A stretch of 14,114 nt of DNA from JBHIDQ01 sp046760155 (GCA_046760155.1 JBHIDQ010000038.1:1-14114); one strand, 5' to 3'; shown: positions 1 through 7,917, counted from the stretch's first letter. Translations and numbers: made by a program. The notes: generated by a model from the sequence alone, not told the origin.

Positions 1-300
1 GCGCAAAAAATCGACCAGGGTCAATCAGAGGAACAGATTATCCAGTTTTTTGTTGCCCAATATGGCGAACAGGTGCTGGCGGCACCTCCCAAGCGGGGTT
101 TCAATCTAATGGCCTGGATTACGCCCTTTGTGGCGTTGATAGTTGGGGCGGGGGTAATTTATATTGCCCTCAAAAAATGGGTGAGGCGAGAAGCACTTTC
201 TCGAACTTATACTCCGGCTGAGCTTGATGAAGAAGATGAGGAGTACCGGCGCCAGCTTGAAGAAGAGTTAAAAGAGTTTAGCGAAAGGAGTTACCGGTGA
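1..300 (+). CDS. ccmH: Cytochrome c maturation protein CcmH/NrfF-like, 5'-truncated
   Basis: This is the C-terminal 99 residues of a CcmH/CycL/NrfF-type protein; the reading frame is open from base 1, so the start lies outside the window. The visible part has the family's helical region ending in a YGEQVLAAPPKRGFN segment, then one membrane helix (roughly MAWITPFVALIVGAGVIYIAL) and a charged cytoplasmic tail rich in Glu and Arg. In System I, CcmH is a membrane-anchored thiol-disulfide protein that presents reduced apocytochrome CXXCH cysteines to the heme lyase; its LRCxxC active site would be off the left edge and cannot be checked. The stop TGA overlaps the GTG start of the next gene (GTGA), consistent with translational coupling in a ccm operon. 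Identification rests on the APPKRGFN segment plus the ccmABCD genes downstream. Confidence 0.88.
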   Translation, partial: AQKIDQGQSEEQIIQFFVAQYGEQVLAAPPKRGFNLMAWITPFVALIVGAGVIYIALKKWVRREALSRTYTPAELDEEDEEYRRQLEEELKEFSERSYR

Positions 301-725
301 CCGTTTTTATCGCCATATTATTGACCGTGTTAACCTTTGCCTTCATTATCTATCCATTTTTCAGGCAAAGGTTGCCATCTGCGGATTCGACTGAGGATGA
401 GAAATTGCACCAATTGCTTTCCCGGCGAGATACCACTTATGCTATGCTCAAGGAACTGGAATTCGACTTTCAGTCAGGTATCTTAACTGAGGAGGACTAC
501 CGGGAGCTGGAATCAAAGTATAAGAAAGAAGGTATTTCCATTCTCAAAGATATTGACGATTCGAAAAAGGGCGCTGATGTGGAAGAGGAAATAGAAAGGC
601 GAGTCCTGGAGTTACGCCGACGTGAAGGTCAGTTTTGTCCTCAATGCGCAACGAGATATGAGAAGGGCGACCGCTTCTGTTCCCATTGCGGGACAAATCT
701 GAGACAAAGGGAGCAAATTGATTAA
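297..725 (+). CDS. Membrane-anchored zinc-ribbon protein in the CcmI position
   Basis: A 142-residue protein with an N-terminal membrane helix (about residues 3-22), a charged coiled-coil segment (about 35-110) and a C-terminal zinc ribbon with two CxxC pairs (C114/C117 and C128/C131). The middle carries an L-x-DF-x2-G-x-L-x-E-x2-Y-x2-L pattern typical of short linkers in CcmI-like proteins. It sits where ccmI is often found, directly after ccmH, and overlaps it by four bases with a GTG start. The likely role is an accessory part of apocytochrome handling at the membrane; the zinc ribbon would face the cytoplasm if the N-terminus is outside. The function is inferred from position, because no TPR domain of classical CcmI is present. 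A very similar helical tail closes the next gene product. Confidence 0.72.
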   Translation: MTVFIAILLTVLTFAFIIYPFFRQRLPSADSTEDEKLHQLLSRRDTTYAMLKELEFDFQSGILTEEDYRELESKYKKEGISILKDIDDSKKGADVEEEIERRVLELRRREGQFCPQCATRYEKGDRFCSHCGTNLRQREQID

Positions 726-1881
726 ACGCTTTACTCTGCTGATAATAATATTCACTCTTATCTTGGTTGCACCCGCCTCGGCTGCCGAACCAGGCGAAGG
801 AATAATTGAGGGCCGGATAGTTAATGGAACTGAAGGGGACAGCGGTGTCGCCAACCAAGAGACTATCCTGAAAACCTATCTCAACGATGCTGAGGTGAAT
901 TCAGCCACTACCATCACTGATGCCGAGGGTTACTTTGTTTTTGATCAACTGCTAACTGATGCCGGCTACAGTTACCAAGTGACAGTTAACTTCCAGGAGG
1001 CAGAGTACAATAGTGAGTGGCTCACCTTCGATGACGGTGAGACCACCAAATCTACTGTGGTCACGGTCTATGATGCTACTGAAAGTGACGAAGCAATTAG
1101 GGTGGAAATGGCACACACCATTATCTATGTTGAACCAGATAGTTTACTGGTGGAAGAGTATTTATTCTTTATCAACGAGGTTGACCGAACTTATATCGGT
1201 TCCCAAAATCCTACCACTGGAGAACCGAGAGAAACATTGAGGTTCTCTCTGCCAGAGGGGATAACCGAACTGCAGCCTGCTTTCGGCCTGATGGAGTGTT
1301 GTATTACCGGTAGTGAAGATGGTTTCGTTGACACCATGCCTTTTCTTCCCGGAGGTAAAGAGGTGGTTTACTCCTATAGAGTTTACCACGATTCCGGGAA
1401 ATATAATTTTTCCCATAGAGTAAATTATCCGGTAACTAACTTTACTCTCTTGATACAGGGTGAAGGTGTAAAAGTTGCCAGTAACCAGCTAACGCCACAG
1501 GAACCCTTGAATATCGAAGGGGTTCAGTTTAACCACCTTTCGGGCACCAATCTTGACTCAGGTGATGTTATTTCGGTCGAACTCTCTGGTCTTTCCGGGA
1601 CCAATAATCAAGGAATTATGATATGGGTAGTCTTGGCACTCATAACGCTGACCGGCGGCTTTGGCTTCGTCTATCTGCTGAGGAAGAGAAGGCTTCAAAC
1701 TGTAAGTTCTGAAAGGAATCTTGAACAGATATACCAGGGGAAACTTGCCGAGCTCGCGCAATTAGATGATGATTTTGAAGATGGTAAAATAGATGAAGCG
1801 TCCTATCATAGATTACGAGCTGAGAAAAAGTCACAACTAATGGTATTAATGAAGAGAGGCAAAGAAAAGAGTGGCCACTGA
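718..1881 (+). CDS. Secreted/membrane protein with Ig-like carboxypeptidase-regulatory domain in the ccm operon
   Basis: A 387-residue protein that I do not recognise as a named ccm component. It begins at TTG 718, with a GGGAG ribosome-binding site at 709-713 and an eight-base overlap with the previous gene. Residues 1-22 look like a signal peptide ending ASAA. Residues 27-120 resemble a Cna-B/carboxypeptidase-regulatory fold (EGRIVNGT, then TDAEGYFVFDQL). Residues 125-295 are a beta-rich extracytoplasmic region with a Cys-Cys pair (C194/C195). One membrane helix (about 300-321) follows, then a basic-charged cytoplasmic coil to the C-terminus. That coil matches the coil of the preceding protein (DF-x2-G-x-I/L-x-E-x2-Y-x2-L). 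Its place inside an overlapping operon suggests a periplasmic accessory role in cytochrome c assembly, but this is only context. Confidence 0.78.
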   Translation: MIKRFTLLIIIFTLILVAPASAAEPGEGIIEGRIVNGTEGDSGVANQETILKTYLNDAEVNSATTITDAEGYFVFDQLLTDAGYSYQVTVNFQEAEYNSEWLTFDDGETTKSTVVTVYDATESDEAIRVEMAHTIIYVEPDSLLVEEYLFFINEVDRTYIGSQNPTTGEPRETLRFSLPEGITELQPAFGLMECCITGSEDGFVDTMPFLPGGKEVVYSYRVYHDSGKYNFSHRVNYPVTNFTLLIQGEGVKVASNQLTPQEPLNIEGVQFNHLSGTNLDSGDVISVELSGLSGTNNQGIMIWVVLALITLTGGFGFVYLLRKRRLQTVSSERNLEQIYQGKLAELAQLDDDFEDGKIDEASYHRLRAEKKSQLMVLMKRGKEKSGH

Positions 1882-2620
1882 TAATGGACAGTCTTACTTC
1901 CGTTCCCAAAACTGGGCAATTGAGCTCCAAGGACTCACCAAGTCCTTCGGTACTAATCCGGCATTAAGAGGGATAGACTTTAAGGTAGAATCAGGGGAAT
2001 CTGTTGTCATCTTTGGGCCCAACGGGGCAGGCAAGACCACCCTGATTAAAATTCTGGCTACCATCATAAATCCTTCTTCAGGAAGGGTTCTGATTGATGG
2101 TTTAAACCCGAAAAAGGATGCGGAGGAGGTCCGAAGACGGATTGGCGTCATCACCCATCAAACCTTCCTCTACCATAATCTTTCCGCTTATGAAAATCTG
2201 GAATTCTACAGCCGTATGTATGATGTACCCGGCTATAAGGAGCGAATTCACGAAGTATTAGCCATGGTGGGAATGACATCTCGCCTTCGTGACCGAGTAG
2301 GCACTTTCTCCCGGGGTATGCAACAAAGGCTGTCTATCGCTCGTTTACTCTTGCATAAGCCAACTATTATCTTGCTGGATGAACCAGAAACAGGATTAGA
2401 CCAGCAGGCCACTGCTATGCTCTGGGAAGCACTCCGGGCAGAAGGAGCTATAAAACGTACCCTTATTCATACCACTCATAGCTTGGAGCGAGGATTTGCC
2501 ACATGTGACCGTCTGCTGATTTTGGTTCAGGGAAAAATTGCTTACCAGAGGGAAAGACAAGCGCTGAACATGGCAGACCTGAAACAAGCCTACGAACACT
2601 ACACAGAGATTGTAGCATGA
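1871..2620 (+). CDS. ccmA: Heme exporter ABC transporter ATP-binding subunit CcmA
   Basis: A 249-residue ABC ATPase with all core motifs: Walker A GPNGAGKT (residues 49-56), Q-loop around H96-Q97, signature SRGMQQ (147-152), Walker B TIILLDE (165-171) and switch His 203 (IHTTHS). With CcmB it forms the CcmAB transporter, which uses ATP hydrolysis to release holo-CcmE from the CcmC-CcmD complex. Assignment to CcmA rather than a generic ABC protein rests on the immediately following CcmB, CcmC and CcmD. The GTG start at 1871 overlaps the upstream gene by 11 bases; the nearby ATG at 1884 is out of frame. The signature reads SRGMQ rather than LSGGQ, as is common in CcmA proteins and related exporters. 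The stop overlaps ccmB as ATGA. Confidence 0.93.
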   Translation: MATDNGQSYFRSQNWAIELQGLTKSFGTNPALRGIDFKVESGESVVIFGPNGAGKTTLIKILATIINPSSGRVLIDGLNPKKDAEEVRRRIGVITHQTFLYHNLSAYENLEFYSRMYDVPGYKERIHEVLAMVGMTSRLRDRVGTFSRGMQQRLSIARLLLHKPTIILLDEPETGLDQQATAMLWEALRAEGAIKRTLIHTTHSLERGFATCDRLLILVQGKIAYQRERQALNMADLKQAYEHYTEIVA

Positions 2621-3288
2621 GATTCTGGCGTAAGGTTATCGCTATCGTCTGGAAGGACACTATCTCCGAGGTGCGCACTAAAGAGATAATCTCCTCGGTA
2701 TTGGTTTTTACTCTCTTGGTGATAGTGATCTTCAACTTCGCCTTCAGCGCGAGTCAGGAGATGATGCGACTGGTTGCCCCGGGTATTTTATGGGCAACCT
2801 TCGCCTTTGCCGGGGTATTGAGCCTCACCCGTTCCTTTGTTCCGGAGAAGGAGCAGGGCTGTCTTGAGGGGTTAATGGTATGTCCCGTAAGCCGAGAGGT
2901 CATCTATGTTGGTAAGATGCTGGCCAGTTTGCTCTTCCTGTTGATTATAGAAGCAATTGCTCTGCCCATCTTTACTTTACTTTTTAATCTGCCGGTCATT
3001 TCGCCGCAGCTAATTGTGGTCGCCATTCTAGCCACAGTGGGGTTCGTTGCCGTCGGTACTCTATTTTCTGCGGTGGCGGTTAATACCAAAGCACGGGAGT
3101 TGGTGTTACCTATTCTGTTTCTCCCCGTTGTTGTTCCGATTGTTATTGGTGCCGTAAAAGCTTCAGAGCTGGCAATTTCCGGTGAACCATGGAGCCGGTT
3201 GTCCTCATGGCTTCAGATATTAGCCGCTTTTGATGTTATTTTCCTGGTGGTGTCATTTTTAATCTTTGCTTACGTCATTGAAGAATAG
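2617..3288 (+). CDS. ccmB: Heme exporter membrane subunit CcmB
   Basis: A 223-residue polytopic membrane protein, the usual CcmB length, with about six predicted membrane helices. The N-terminus has the family pattern WKDTISEVRTKEIISSVLVF (Lys-Asp, then charged residues before helix 1), and a cytoplasmic loop has LTRSFVPEKEQGCLEGLMVCP, matching the CcmB consensus of a conserved Glu-rich coupling segment after the second helix. It is the membrane partner of CcmA. ATG 2617 overlaps the ccmA stop (ATGA), so translation is coupled. Membership of the family is clear. Nothing appears broken. Confidence 0.93.
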   Translation: MRFWRKVIAIVWKDTISEVRTKEIISSVLVFTLLVIVIFNFAFSASQEMMRLVAPGILWATFAFAGVLSLTRSFVPEKEQGCLEGLMVCPVSREVIYVGKMLASLLFLLIIEAIALPIFTLLFNLPVISPQLIVVAILATVGFVAVGTLFSAVAVNTKARELVLPILFLPVVVPIVIGAVKASELAISGEPWSRLSSWLQILAAFDVIFLVVSFLIFAYVIEE

Positions 3289-3302
3289 AGGTAAAATAAA
3301 AT

Positions 3303-3977
3303 ATGCAAAAGAGGTACCTATTTAGAAATATATTACTCGGCCTGAGCTTTATCCTTCTGGTATTATCTCTATACTTGGTCTTTATTTATGTGCCTACGGA
3401 GAAGGAGATGGGGATTATCCAGAGAGTCTTCTACCTTATGGTTCCGGTGGGGTGGTTAGCTTTACTGTCCTTCCTGGTTGTCTTCATCGGCAGTATTCTC
3501 TATCTGGTAAAGAAGGAGAGCAAATGGGACATCCTTGCCCATTCCTCGGCTGAGATTGGAATTGTCTTTACCACTTTGGCTCTGGTCACCGGCATTATCT
3601 GGGCAAAGCCTGTCTGGGGAGTATGGTGGACTTGGGAAGCCCGTCTCACCGCCACCCTTGTTCTCTGGTTGCTCTATCTTGCCTATTTCGTGGTACGCTC
3701 CTTTGCCACTGAGGAGTCTCGAGGCGCTACCTTTGCTGCCGTAATTGGCATTGTTGGCTTTATTGATATACCCATTATCGCTTTAGCTACTACGCTCTGG
3801 AGGGGAATGCATCCCGGTGCCATAATCTTTACCGGTGGCCTGGTTCCACCCATGCTGCTAACTCTCATAATCAGCCTGGCGGCATTTACCTCCTTGTATT
3901 TCCTTCTCCTGATGCAACAAGTCTCACTGAAAAATGATGAAACCCAAGTAAGGAGAATAAAGCAATCCTTGGTCTAG
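3303..3977 (+). CDS. ccmC: Heme lyase/handling protein CcmC (atypical heme ligand)
   Basis: A 224-residue polytopic protein of the CcmC/CcsA/CcmF heme-handling superfamily. The tryptophan-rich heme-presenting motif is present as WGVWWTWEARLT (residues 105-116), with Glu 112 where Asp is more usual. A His follows in WRGMHPGAI (H170), matching the second conserved heme-ligand histidine (H184 in E. coli). The position of the first ligand, normally His in FYxHVP (H60 in E. coli), reads Met here: RVFYLMVPVGW, M46. The known job of CcmC is to load heme onto CcmE with CcmD. The ribosome-binding site AGAGGT lies at 3287-3292, 14 bases separate the gene from ccmB, and ccmD follows. Family assignment is firm; the consequence of the His-to-Met change is not known. 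Confidence 0.92.
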   Translation: MQKRYLFRNILLGLSFILLVLSLYLVFIYVPTEKEMGIIQRVFYLMVPVGWLALLSFLVVFIGSILYLVKKESKWDILAHSSAEIGIVFTTLALVTGIIWAKPVWGVWWTWEARLTATLVLWLLYLAYFVVRSFATEESRGATFAAVIGIVGFIDIPIIALATTLWRGMHPGAIIFTGGLVPPMLLTLIISLAAFTSLYFLLLMQQVSLKNDETQVRRIKQSLV

Positions 3978-4009
3978 CTTATTAAGGTAAATAAGGAGAT
4001 AAACAAAAT

Positions 4010-4162
4010 ATGGAAAATGCTGGCTATCTGTTTGCTGCTTTTACCATTGTTTGGGTAGTGACTTTTGTCTATGTACTCCTTTTGTTTCGCCGACAGGGAA
4101 AGGTAAGACGAGAAATCGAATCCCTGAAAAAGGCTCTTAAGGAAAAAGGAATTGAGCCGTAA
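4010..4162 (+). CDS. ccmD: Small heme-handling protein CcmD (50 aa)
   Basis: A 50-codon gene starting ATG 4010 with AAGGAG at 3993-3998. The product begins MENAGYLFAAFTIVW, has one membrane helix (about residues 6-26), then RRQGKVRREIESLKKAL, a basic amphipathic tail. This is the classic CcmD layout: N-out single helix, with a Tyr-Leu/Phe-Ala-Ala motif at the membrane edge and a charged cytoplasmic coil. In the established pathway CcmD binds CcmC and holo-CcmE and is required for CcmE release. Its location 32 bases after ccmC supports the call. It is easy to miss because of its size. Confidence 0.9.
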   Translation: MENAGYLFAAFTIVWVVTFVYVLLLFRRQGKVRREIESLKKALKEKGIEP

Positions 4163-4194
4163 AGTCAGGTTTTTCCAAAAGCAAGCCTATTGAT

Positions 4195-4212
4195 ATGGCC
4201 AAAAGCCATTTT
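4195..4212 (+). terminator. Possible weak terminator or attenuator hairpin
   Basis: A 5-bp stem (ATGGC/GCCAT) with a CAAAA loop is followed by TTTT, between ccmD and the histidine kinase. The stem is short and the U-run is only four bases, so it is at best a partial terminator; read-through from the ccm operon into the kinase gene remains plausible. No good promoter is visible between it and the kinase start. Confidence 0.22.
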
Positions 4213-4259
4213 GAAGCCGCCTGGGGGTGCAGACAAACTACTTTTAAGGAAGTTCAGTA

Positions 4260-6581
4260 ATGAAATTCCCGACCCGTCTAACCTTAGCAAAGAAAACTGT
4301 TCTCTTCACTACGCTGGGATTGCTCTTGGGGGTTGGATTATTCAGCTTCTTAGGTATACGAGCCGTAAATCAGGCTACCGATACAATGTTGCAAGACCGG
4401 ATGACTACTACTCGTCTTGTGGCAGACTATTTAGATGAAGCATTGGGACGCTCTCTCAGTGAGCTGGCAAATACCGCTCAGATGATGGAAATTGGTGGGA
4501 CAAATGGTGATTTGGAAGCTCAAATCGAAGCACTGGAAAAAGCTTTTTCCCGCTTGGCAATTTATATCCAGGGTATCTATCTCCTTAACCAATCTGGGCA
4601 GATTATCTTAAGTATGCCAGAGGCTGCGGCGACAGAGAAGGTTAATATCTCTTTCTATCCTGTTATCAACCAAGCTTTACAAGACGGCAAGACCAGCATT
4701 TCCGGACTTGTTTTGGCACCAGTGACTAAAGCCCCGGTTATTTTGCTTACTGCACCTACTAAAGAGGGACAGCAAGGAGAAAAAGGCGTCTTGGTTGCTG
4801 CCATCGACATTGCTAAATCAAGTATCGGCGGTTTTGTCCAGCCAATAAGATTGGGGCAGACCGGTTACGTCGAAATTATAGACCAGAACGGGACGGTTGT
4901 TGCCCGAACCGAGCCCGGTCCCAAGCTGGCTCCTTTTGAGAAGAGTGACCACAGCGGTCACTTTGCGCAATTGATTGCTGCTGGAGAGCCAACCCGTGGA
5001 CTCTGTCACACCTGCCATGAACCTATACAAAGGGTGGAAAGAAGGGATGTGTTAGCTTTTGTGCCTCTCTCTACGACTCAGTGGGGAGTTGTCATTCGGC
5101 AGTCAGAAGAGGAAGCACTCGCTCCTATCTATGAATTGCGCCAGAACTTGCTCCTCTCTGGAGCCGGATTAATCGTGGTTATCTTGCTGGTTGTAGTGAT
5201 AACCACGCGAGATGTGGTAGGTCGCCTCAAGGGATTAACCACCGCTTCCCAAAGGATAGCCAATGGGGACTTAATCAGTCCAGTCGCTACCTCAGGGAAA
5301 GACGAGGTCGGTATTTTAGCTCAGACCTTTGATACGATGAGAACCAAACTTAGGACCTCTTATACTGAACTGGAGCGGAGGACAAATGAACTCTCCTCTC
5401 TGCTTTCGGTATCTGAGATTCTGACCTCCCTTCCTGAGTTATCCGATCTGGATACGGCACTCAACAGTGCTTTGGATAAGACACTGGAGATAATGAAAAG
5501 AGACACCGGTGGTATACTTTTATGGGATGAAGAGAGGCAAGTATTATATTACGTCGTTCATCAGGGACTGTCTAAGGAGTATGTCCAACAAGTGTACTGT
5601 CGCTTAGGTGAAGGTATAGCGGGAAGAGTAGCCCAAACTGGAGAGTCTATTCTCATCGAAGATGTTTCTGCAGACCATCGTACTGCCCATGCTGACCTCA
5701 TTGATGCCGAGGGGCTTCGGGCATTTGCCAGTGTTCCTCTCCGTTCCAAGAATAAGGTGATGGGCGTACTTAATATTGCCAGCCGTGAAGCCCGTCAATT
5801 TTCTACTGAAGATGTGCGACTTTTAGAAGGCATAGCTAGACAGATTGCTACTGCCATTGAAAATGCCAAATTACATCAGGAAGTGCAACACAAAGAGAGG
5901 ATTCGTGGTGAGTTATTAAATGAGATACTATCCATCCAGGAAGAAGAACGAAAGCGGATTGCCCGTGAGCTTCATGACGAGACGAGTCAGGTTCTAGCCA
6001 GTCTCACCGCCAACCTTGAAGCCATAACCGGGATGTTACCCACCAATACCGATAAGATAAAGGCTTTATTAAAAAATGCGCAGGGTCTTTCGGTCACCCT
6101 GATTGATGAGATCCACCGCTTGATCTACGAACTTCGCCCCACATTACTCGATGATTTAGGTCTGGTCGCCGCTACTCGGTGGTTAGCCGAAAACACGCTG
6201 GAAACAACCGGGGTTGCGGTAAATTTCGAGACCACAGGCAAAGAGAGGCGGTTACCTTCTCAACTGGAGACCACTCTCTTCCGGGTTATCCAGGAGGCGA
6301 TTTCAAACATTGCCAAGCACGCTCATGCCAGAAACGTCAGTCTGATGCTGCATTTTAGAAGAAATGTCATCGGAGTTAGTATTAAAGATGACGGTAGCGG
6401 TTTTGATGTTGAAGAGGCGATACGTGCCAAGGACCGGCCAAGGGGTTTGGGTTTACTGGGCATGAAGGAAAGAGTGGAACTCTTCCATGGCACCTTTGCC
6501 ATCCGCTCTCATCCTGGTGGTGGGACCGAAATTGACATCGAAATTCCAACCACAAAATTGGCTACTGGACTAAACAAATGA
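4260..6581 (+). CDS. NarX/NreB-type sensor histidine kinase with an extracytoplasmic CXXCH heme motif
   Basis: A 773-residue membrane kinase. Domains in order: TM1 (about 13-33); a large extracytoplasmic sensor of dCache type (about 35-295); TM2 (about 297-315); HAMP (about 317-370); a short coil; GAF (about 395-537); HisKA_3 dimerisation/phosphoacceptor domain with RELHDE and H572; and HATPase with N-box EAISNIAKHAHA (N683), G1 DDGSGF (710-715) and G2 RGLGLLGMKERV. Within the sensor, C249-H-T-C-H253 (bases 5004-5018) is a textbook c-type heme attachment motif, and the sensor faces the compartment where Ccm works. The gene starts 97 bases after ccmD on the same strand. Known relatives phosphorylate LuxR-type response regulators; none is encoded in the window. 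The signal is not known: redox state or a diatomic gas ligand of the heme is the natural guess. Confidence 0.9.
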   Translation: MKFPTRLTLAKKTVLFTTLGLLLGVGLFSFLGIRAVNQATDTMLQDRMTTTRLVADYLDEALGRSLSELANTAQMMEIGGTNGDLEAQIEALEKAFSRLAIYIQGIYLLNQSGQIILSMPEAAATEKVNISFYPVINQALQDGKTSISGLVLAPVTKAPVILLTAPTKEGQQGEKGVLVAAIDIAKSSIGGFVQPIRLGQTGYVEIIDQNGTVVARTEPGPKLAPFEKSDHSGHFAQLIAAGEPTRGLCHTCHEPIQRVERRDVLAFVPLSTTQWGVVIRQSEEEALAPIYELRQNLLLSGAGLIVVILLVVVITTRDVVGRLKGLTTASQRIANGDLISPVATSGKDEVGILAQTFDTMRTKLRTSYTELERRTNELSSLLSVSEILTSLPELSDLDTALNSALDKTLEIMKRDTGGILLWDEERQVLYYVVHQGLSKEYVQQVYCRLGEGIAGRVAQTGESILIEDVSADHRTAHADLIDAEGLRAFASVPLRSKNKVMGVLNIASREARQFSTEDVRLLEGIARQIATAIENAKLHQEVQHKERIRGELLNEILSIQEEERKRIARELHDETSQVLASLTANLEAITGMLPTNTDKIKALLKNAQGLSVTLIDEIHRLIYELRPTLLDDLGLVAATRWLAENTLETTGVAVNFETTGKERRLPSQLETTLFRVIQEAISNIAKHAHARNVSLMLHFRRNVIGVSIKDDGSGFDVEEAIRAKDRPRGLGLLGMKERVELFHGTFAIRSHPGGGTEIDIEIPTTKLATGLNK

Positions 6582-6609
6582 GAAGAACCAGAGAAGAAAG
6601 TAGTCATTA

Positions 6610-7794
6610 TCAATTGATTTCCTCTCCTATCATAATAGCCGAGTAAATCTTGGTCGCCGTTAAGATATCATCAATGGCAATCCATTCGTTTGATGAGTGT
6701 GCCAGGTGCTCATCTCCTGGGCCGAAAATAACGCTGGAAATACCAGCCTTAACCAGGTATTCACTGTCTCCGGGAGTTATCATGCCCCTGAATTCGGGAC
6801 GTTTCCCCAGAACTTTTCCCCCTGCTTCTCTGATTCGTTTAATTACTGGTGAGTCTGGGGCAATTTCCAGCGAAGAGCGGTATCTTATTATCTCAATCCC
6901 GGTTTCTACTTGTGAGTCTTTTTCTCTTATCTCACCGATTAATCTCTCTAGGTCGTCAATGACTTGTAAATGATTTTTGCCCGGCAGATATCTAATATCA
7001 ATCTCAGCCTCACAAGCGTCAGGAACTACATTTGGTTTTTGACCACCGCTGATACGTCCTATGTTTAAGGTAGGTTTTCCCAAAACCTGGTGAGGTGTTT
7101 GCTCGAAATCATAACCTTCCAGCTTGCCCAATACTTTCAACATTTTGGATATGGCATTAACACCCTGCTCAGGCACACCTCCGTGAGCACTCTTGCCTTT
7201 AGTCCTTAGTCTCAGTTGCAGTAGTCCCTTGCAGACATTGACTATCTTCAAGTCGCTGGGCTCACACACAATCCCCATATCGGCTTTGACTCCTTGCTCC
7301 ACAACGTACTTCAGGCCCTTGAAGCCACCTATCTCCTCATCCACGGTGGCGGTGAGGATTAGATTGCCCTTATACTCGGGGAAAAGGCTAAAAACAATCT
7401 TGGGCGCCGCCAGCATCGCCGCCAGCCCTCCTTTCATGTCACAGGCACCTCGACCATACAGTCGTCCCTCTTTTAGCTCGGCACTGAAAGGCTCAACAAT
7501 CCAGTCTCCGCCACCTTGGGCGGGGACGACATCGGTATGTCCGTTGAACAAAATACAGGGGGCATCCGCCGACCCTCGGAAGGTGCCGACAACATTGGGT
7601 AACCCCTTTTCTGCCTCAATTAACTCGACCGAGAAGCCGGTTCTTTTCATCTCTTCTGAGATAATCTGCGCGATTTGAGATAGACTCTGGGCATCACCAG
7701 AATAGCTTGGCACCCTGACCAATTTTTGAGTTAGCCGAATTATTTCTTCCTTGTTTTTAGCTACCTCTTCAGTAATACGCTTTGCCAGCTCCAT
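6610..7794 (-). CDS. M20 family metallopeptidase (ArgE/DapE/CPG2-like)
   Basis: A 394-residue two-zinc amidohydrolase, full length for the family. Metal and catalytic residues are in place: H86 and D88 in NGHTDVVP, D119 in GRGACDMKGG, E153-E154 in DEEIGG, E178 in CEPSD and H366 in LAHSSNEW. A dimerisation (lid) domain lies at about 187-300, including SAHGGVPEQGVNAI. Such enzymes cleave N-acyl amino acids, succinyl-diaminopimelate or dipeptides; the substrate cannot be chosen from sequence, and no arginine or lysine biosynthesis genes lie nearby, so a catabolic or peptidase role is as likely as ArgE or DapE. The gene converges on the kinase gene (28 bases apart) and is divergent from the M29-like gene, sharing a promoter region with it. 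Confidence 0.9.
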   Translation of the reverse strand: MELAKRITEEVAKNKEEIIRLTQKLVRVPSYSGDAQSLSQIAQIISEEMKRTGFSVELIEAEKGLPNVVGTFRGSADAPCILFNGHTDVVPAQGGGDWIVEPFSAELKEGRLYGRGACDMKGGLAAMLAAPKIVFSLFPEYKGNLILTATVDEEIGGFKGLKYVVEQGVKADMGIVCEPSDLKIVNVCKGLLQLRLRTKGKSAHGGVPEQGVNAISKMLKVLGKLEGYDFEQTPHQVLGKPTLNIGRISGGQKPNVVPDACEAEIDIRYLPGKNHLQVIDDLERLIGEIREKDSQVETGIEIIRYRSSLEIAPDSPVIKRIREAGGKVLGKRPEFRGMITPGDSEYLVKAGISSVIFGPGDEHLAHSSNEWIAIDDILTATKIYSAIMIGEEIN

Positions 7795-7833
7795 TTTTCA
7801 CCGCCCGAGTTAGTCATACCAATGTATTTCGTT

Positions 7834-7863
7834 ATTGTCCCAGATAGCGTCTCGTGTCGTCAA
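7834..7863 (-). promoter_or_regulatory. Putative promoter of the M20 peptidase gene
   Basis: Minus-strand TTGACG (7863-7858) is followed, after an 18-base spacer, by GACAAT (7839-7834). The -35 box lies in AGACTTGAC, the mirror image of the element at the divergent promoter. The predicted transcript would begin about 34 bases before the ATG at 7794. The -10 is weak (4 of 6). Confidence 0.4.
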
Positions 7864-7917
7864 GTCTGACCATATTGTCTTACTTGATTCAGCTAAAAGA
7901 ACCTGATGAGACTTGAC
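7859..7917. repeat. 9-bp inverted repeat GTCAAGTCT / AGACTTGAC at both divergent promoters
   Basis: The arms at 7859-7867 and 7909-7917 are perfect reverse complements. Each arm overlaps the -35 box of one of two divergent promoters, so the same motif faces both genes. It could be a shared regulator site or simply two similar -35 regions. Confidence 0.5.

Noticed and set aside
7193..7678. 161-codon open frame on the plus strand inside the M20 gene
   Set aside because: It is a Ser/Pro-rich antisense frame opposite a well-conserved enzyme; no ribosome site or recognisable domain.
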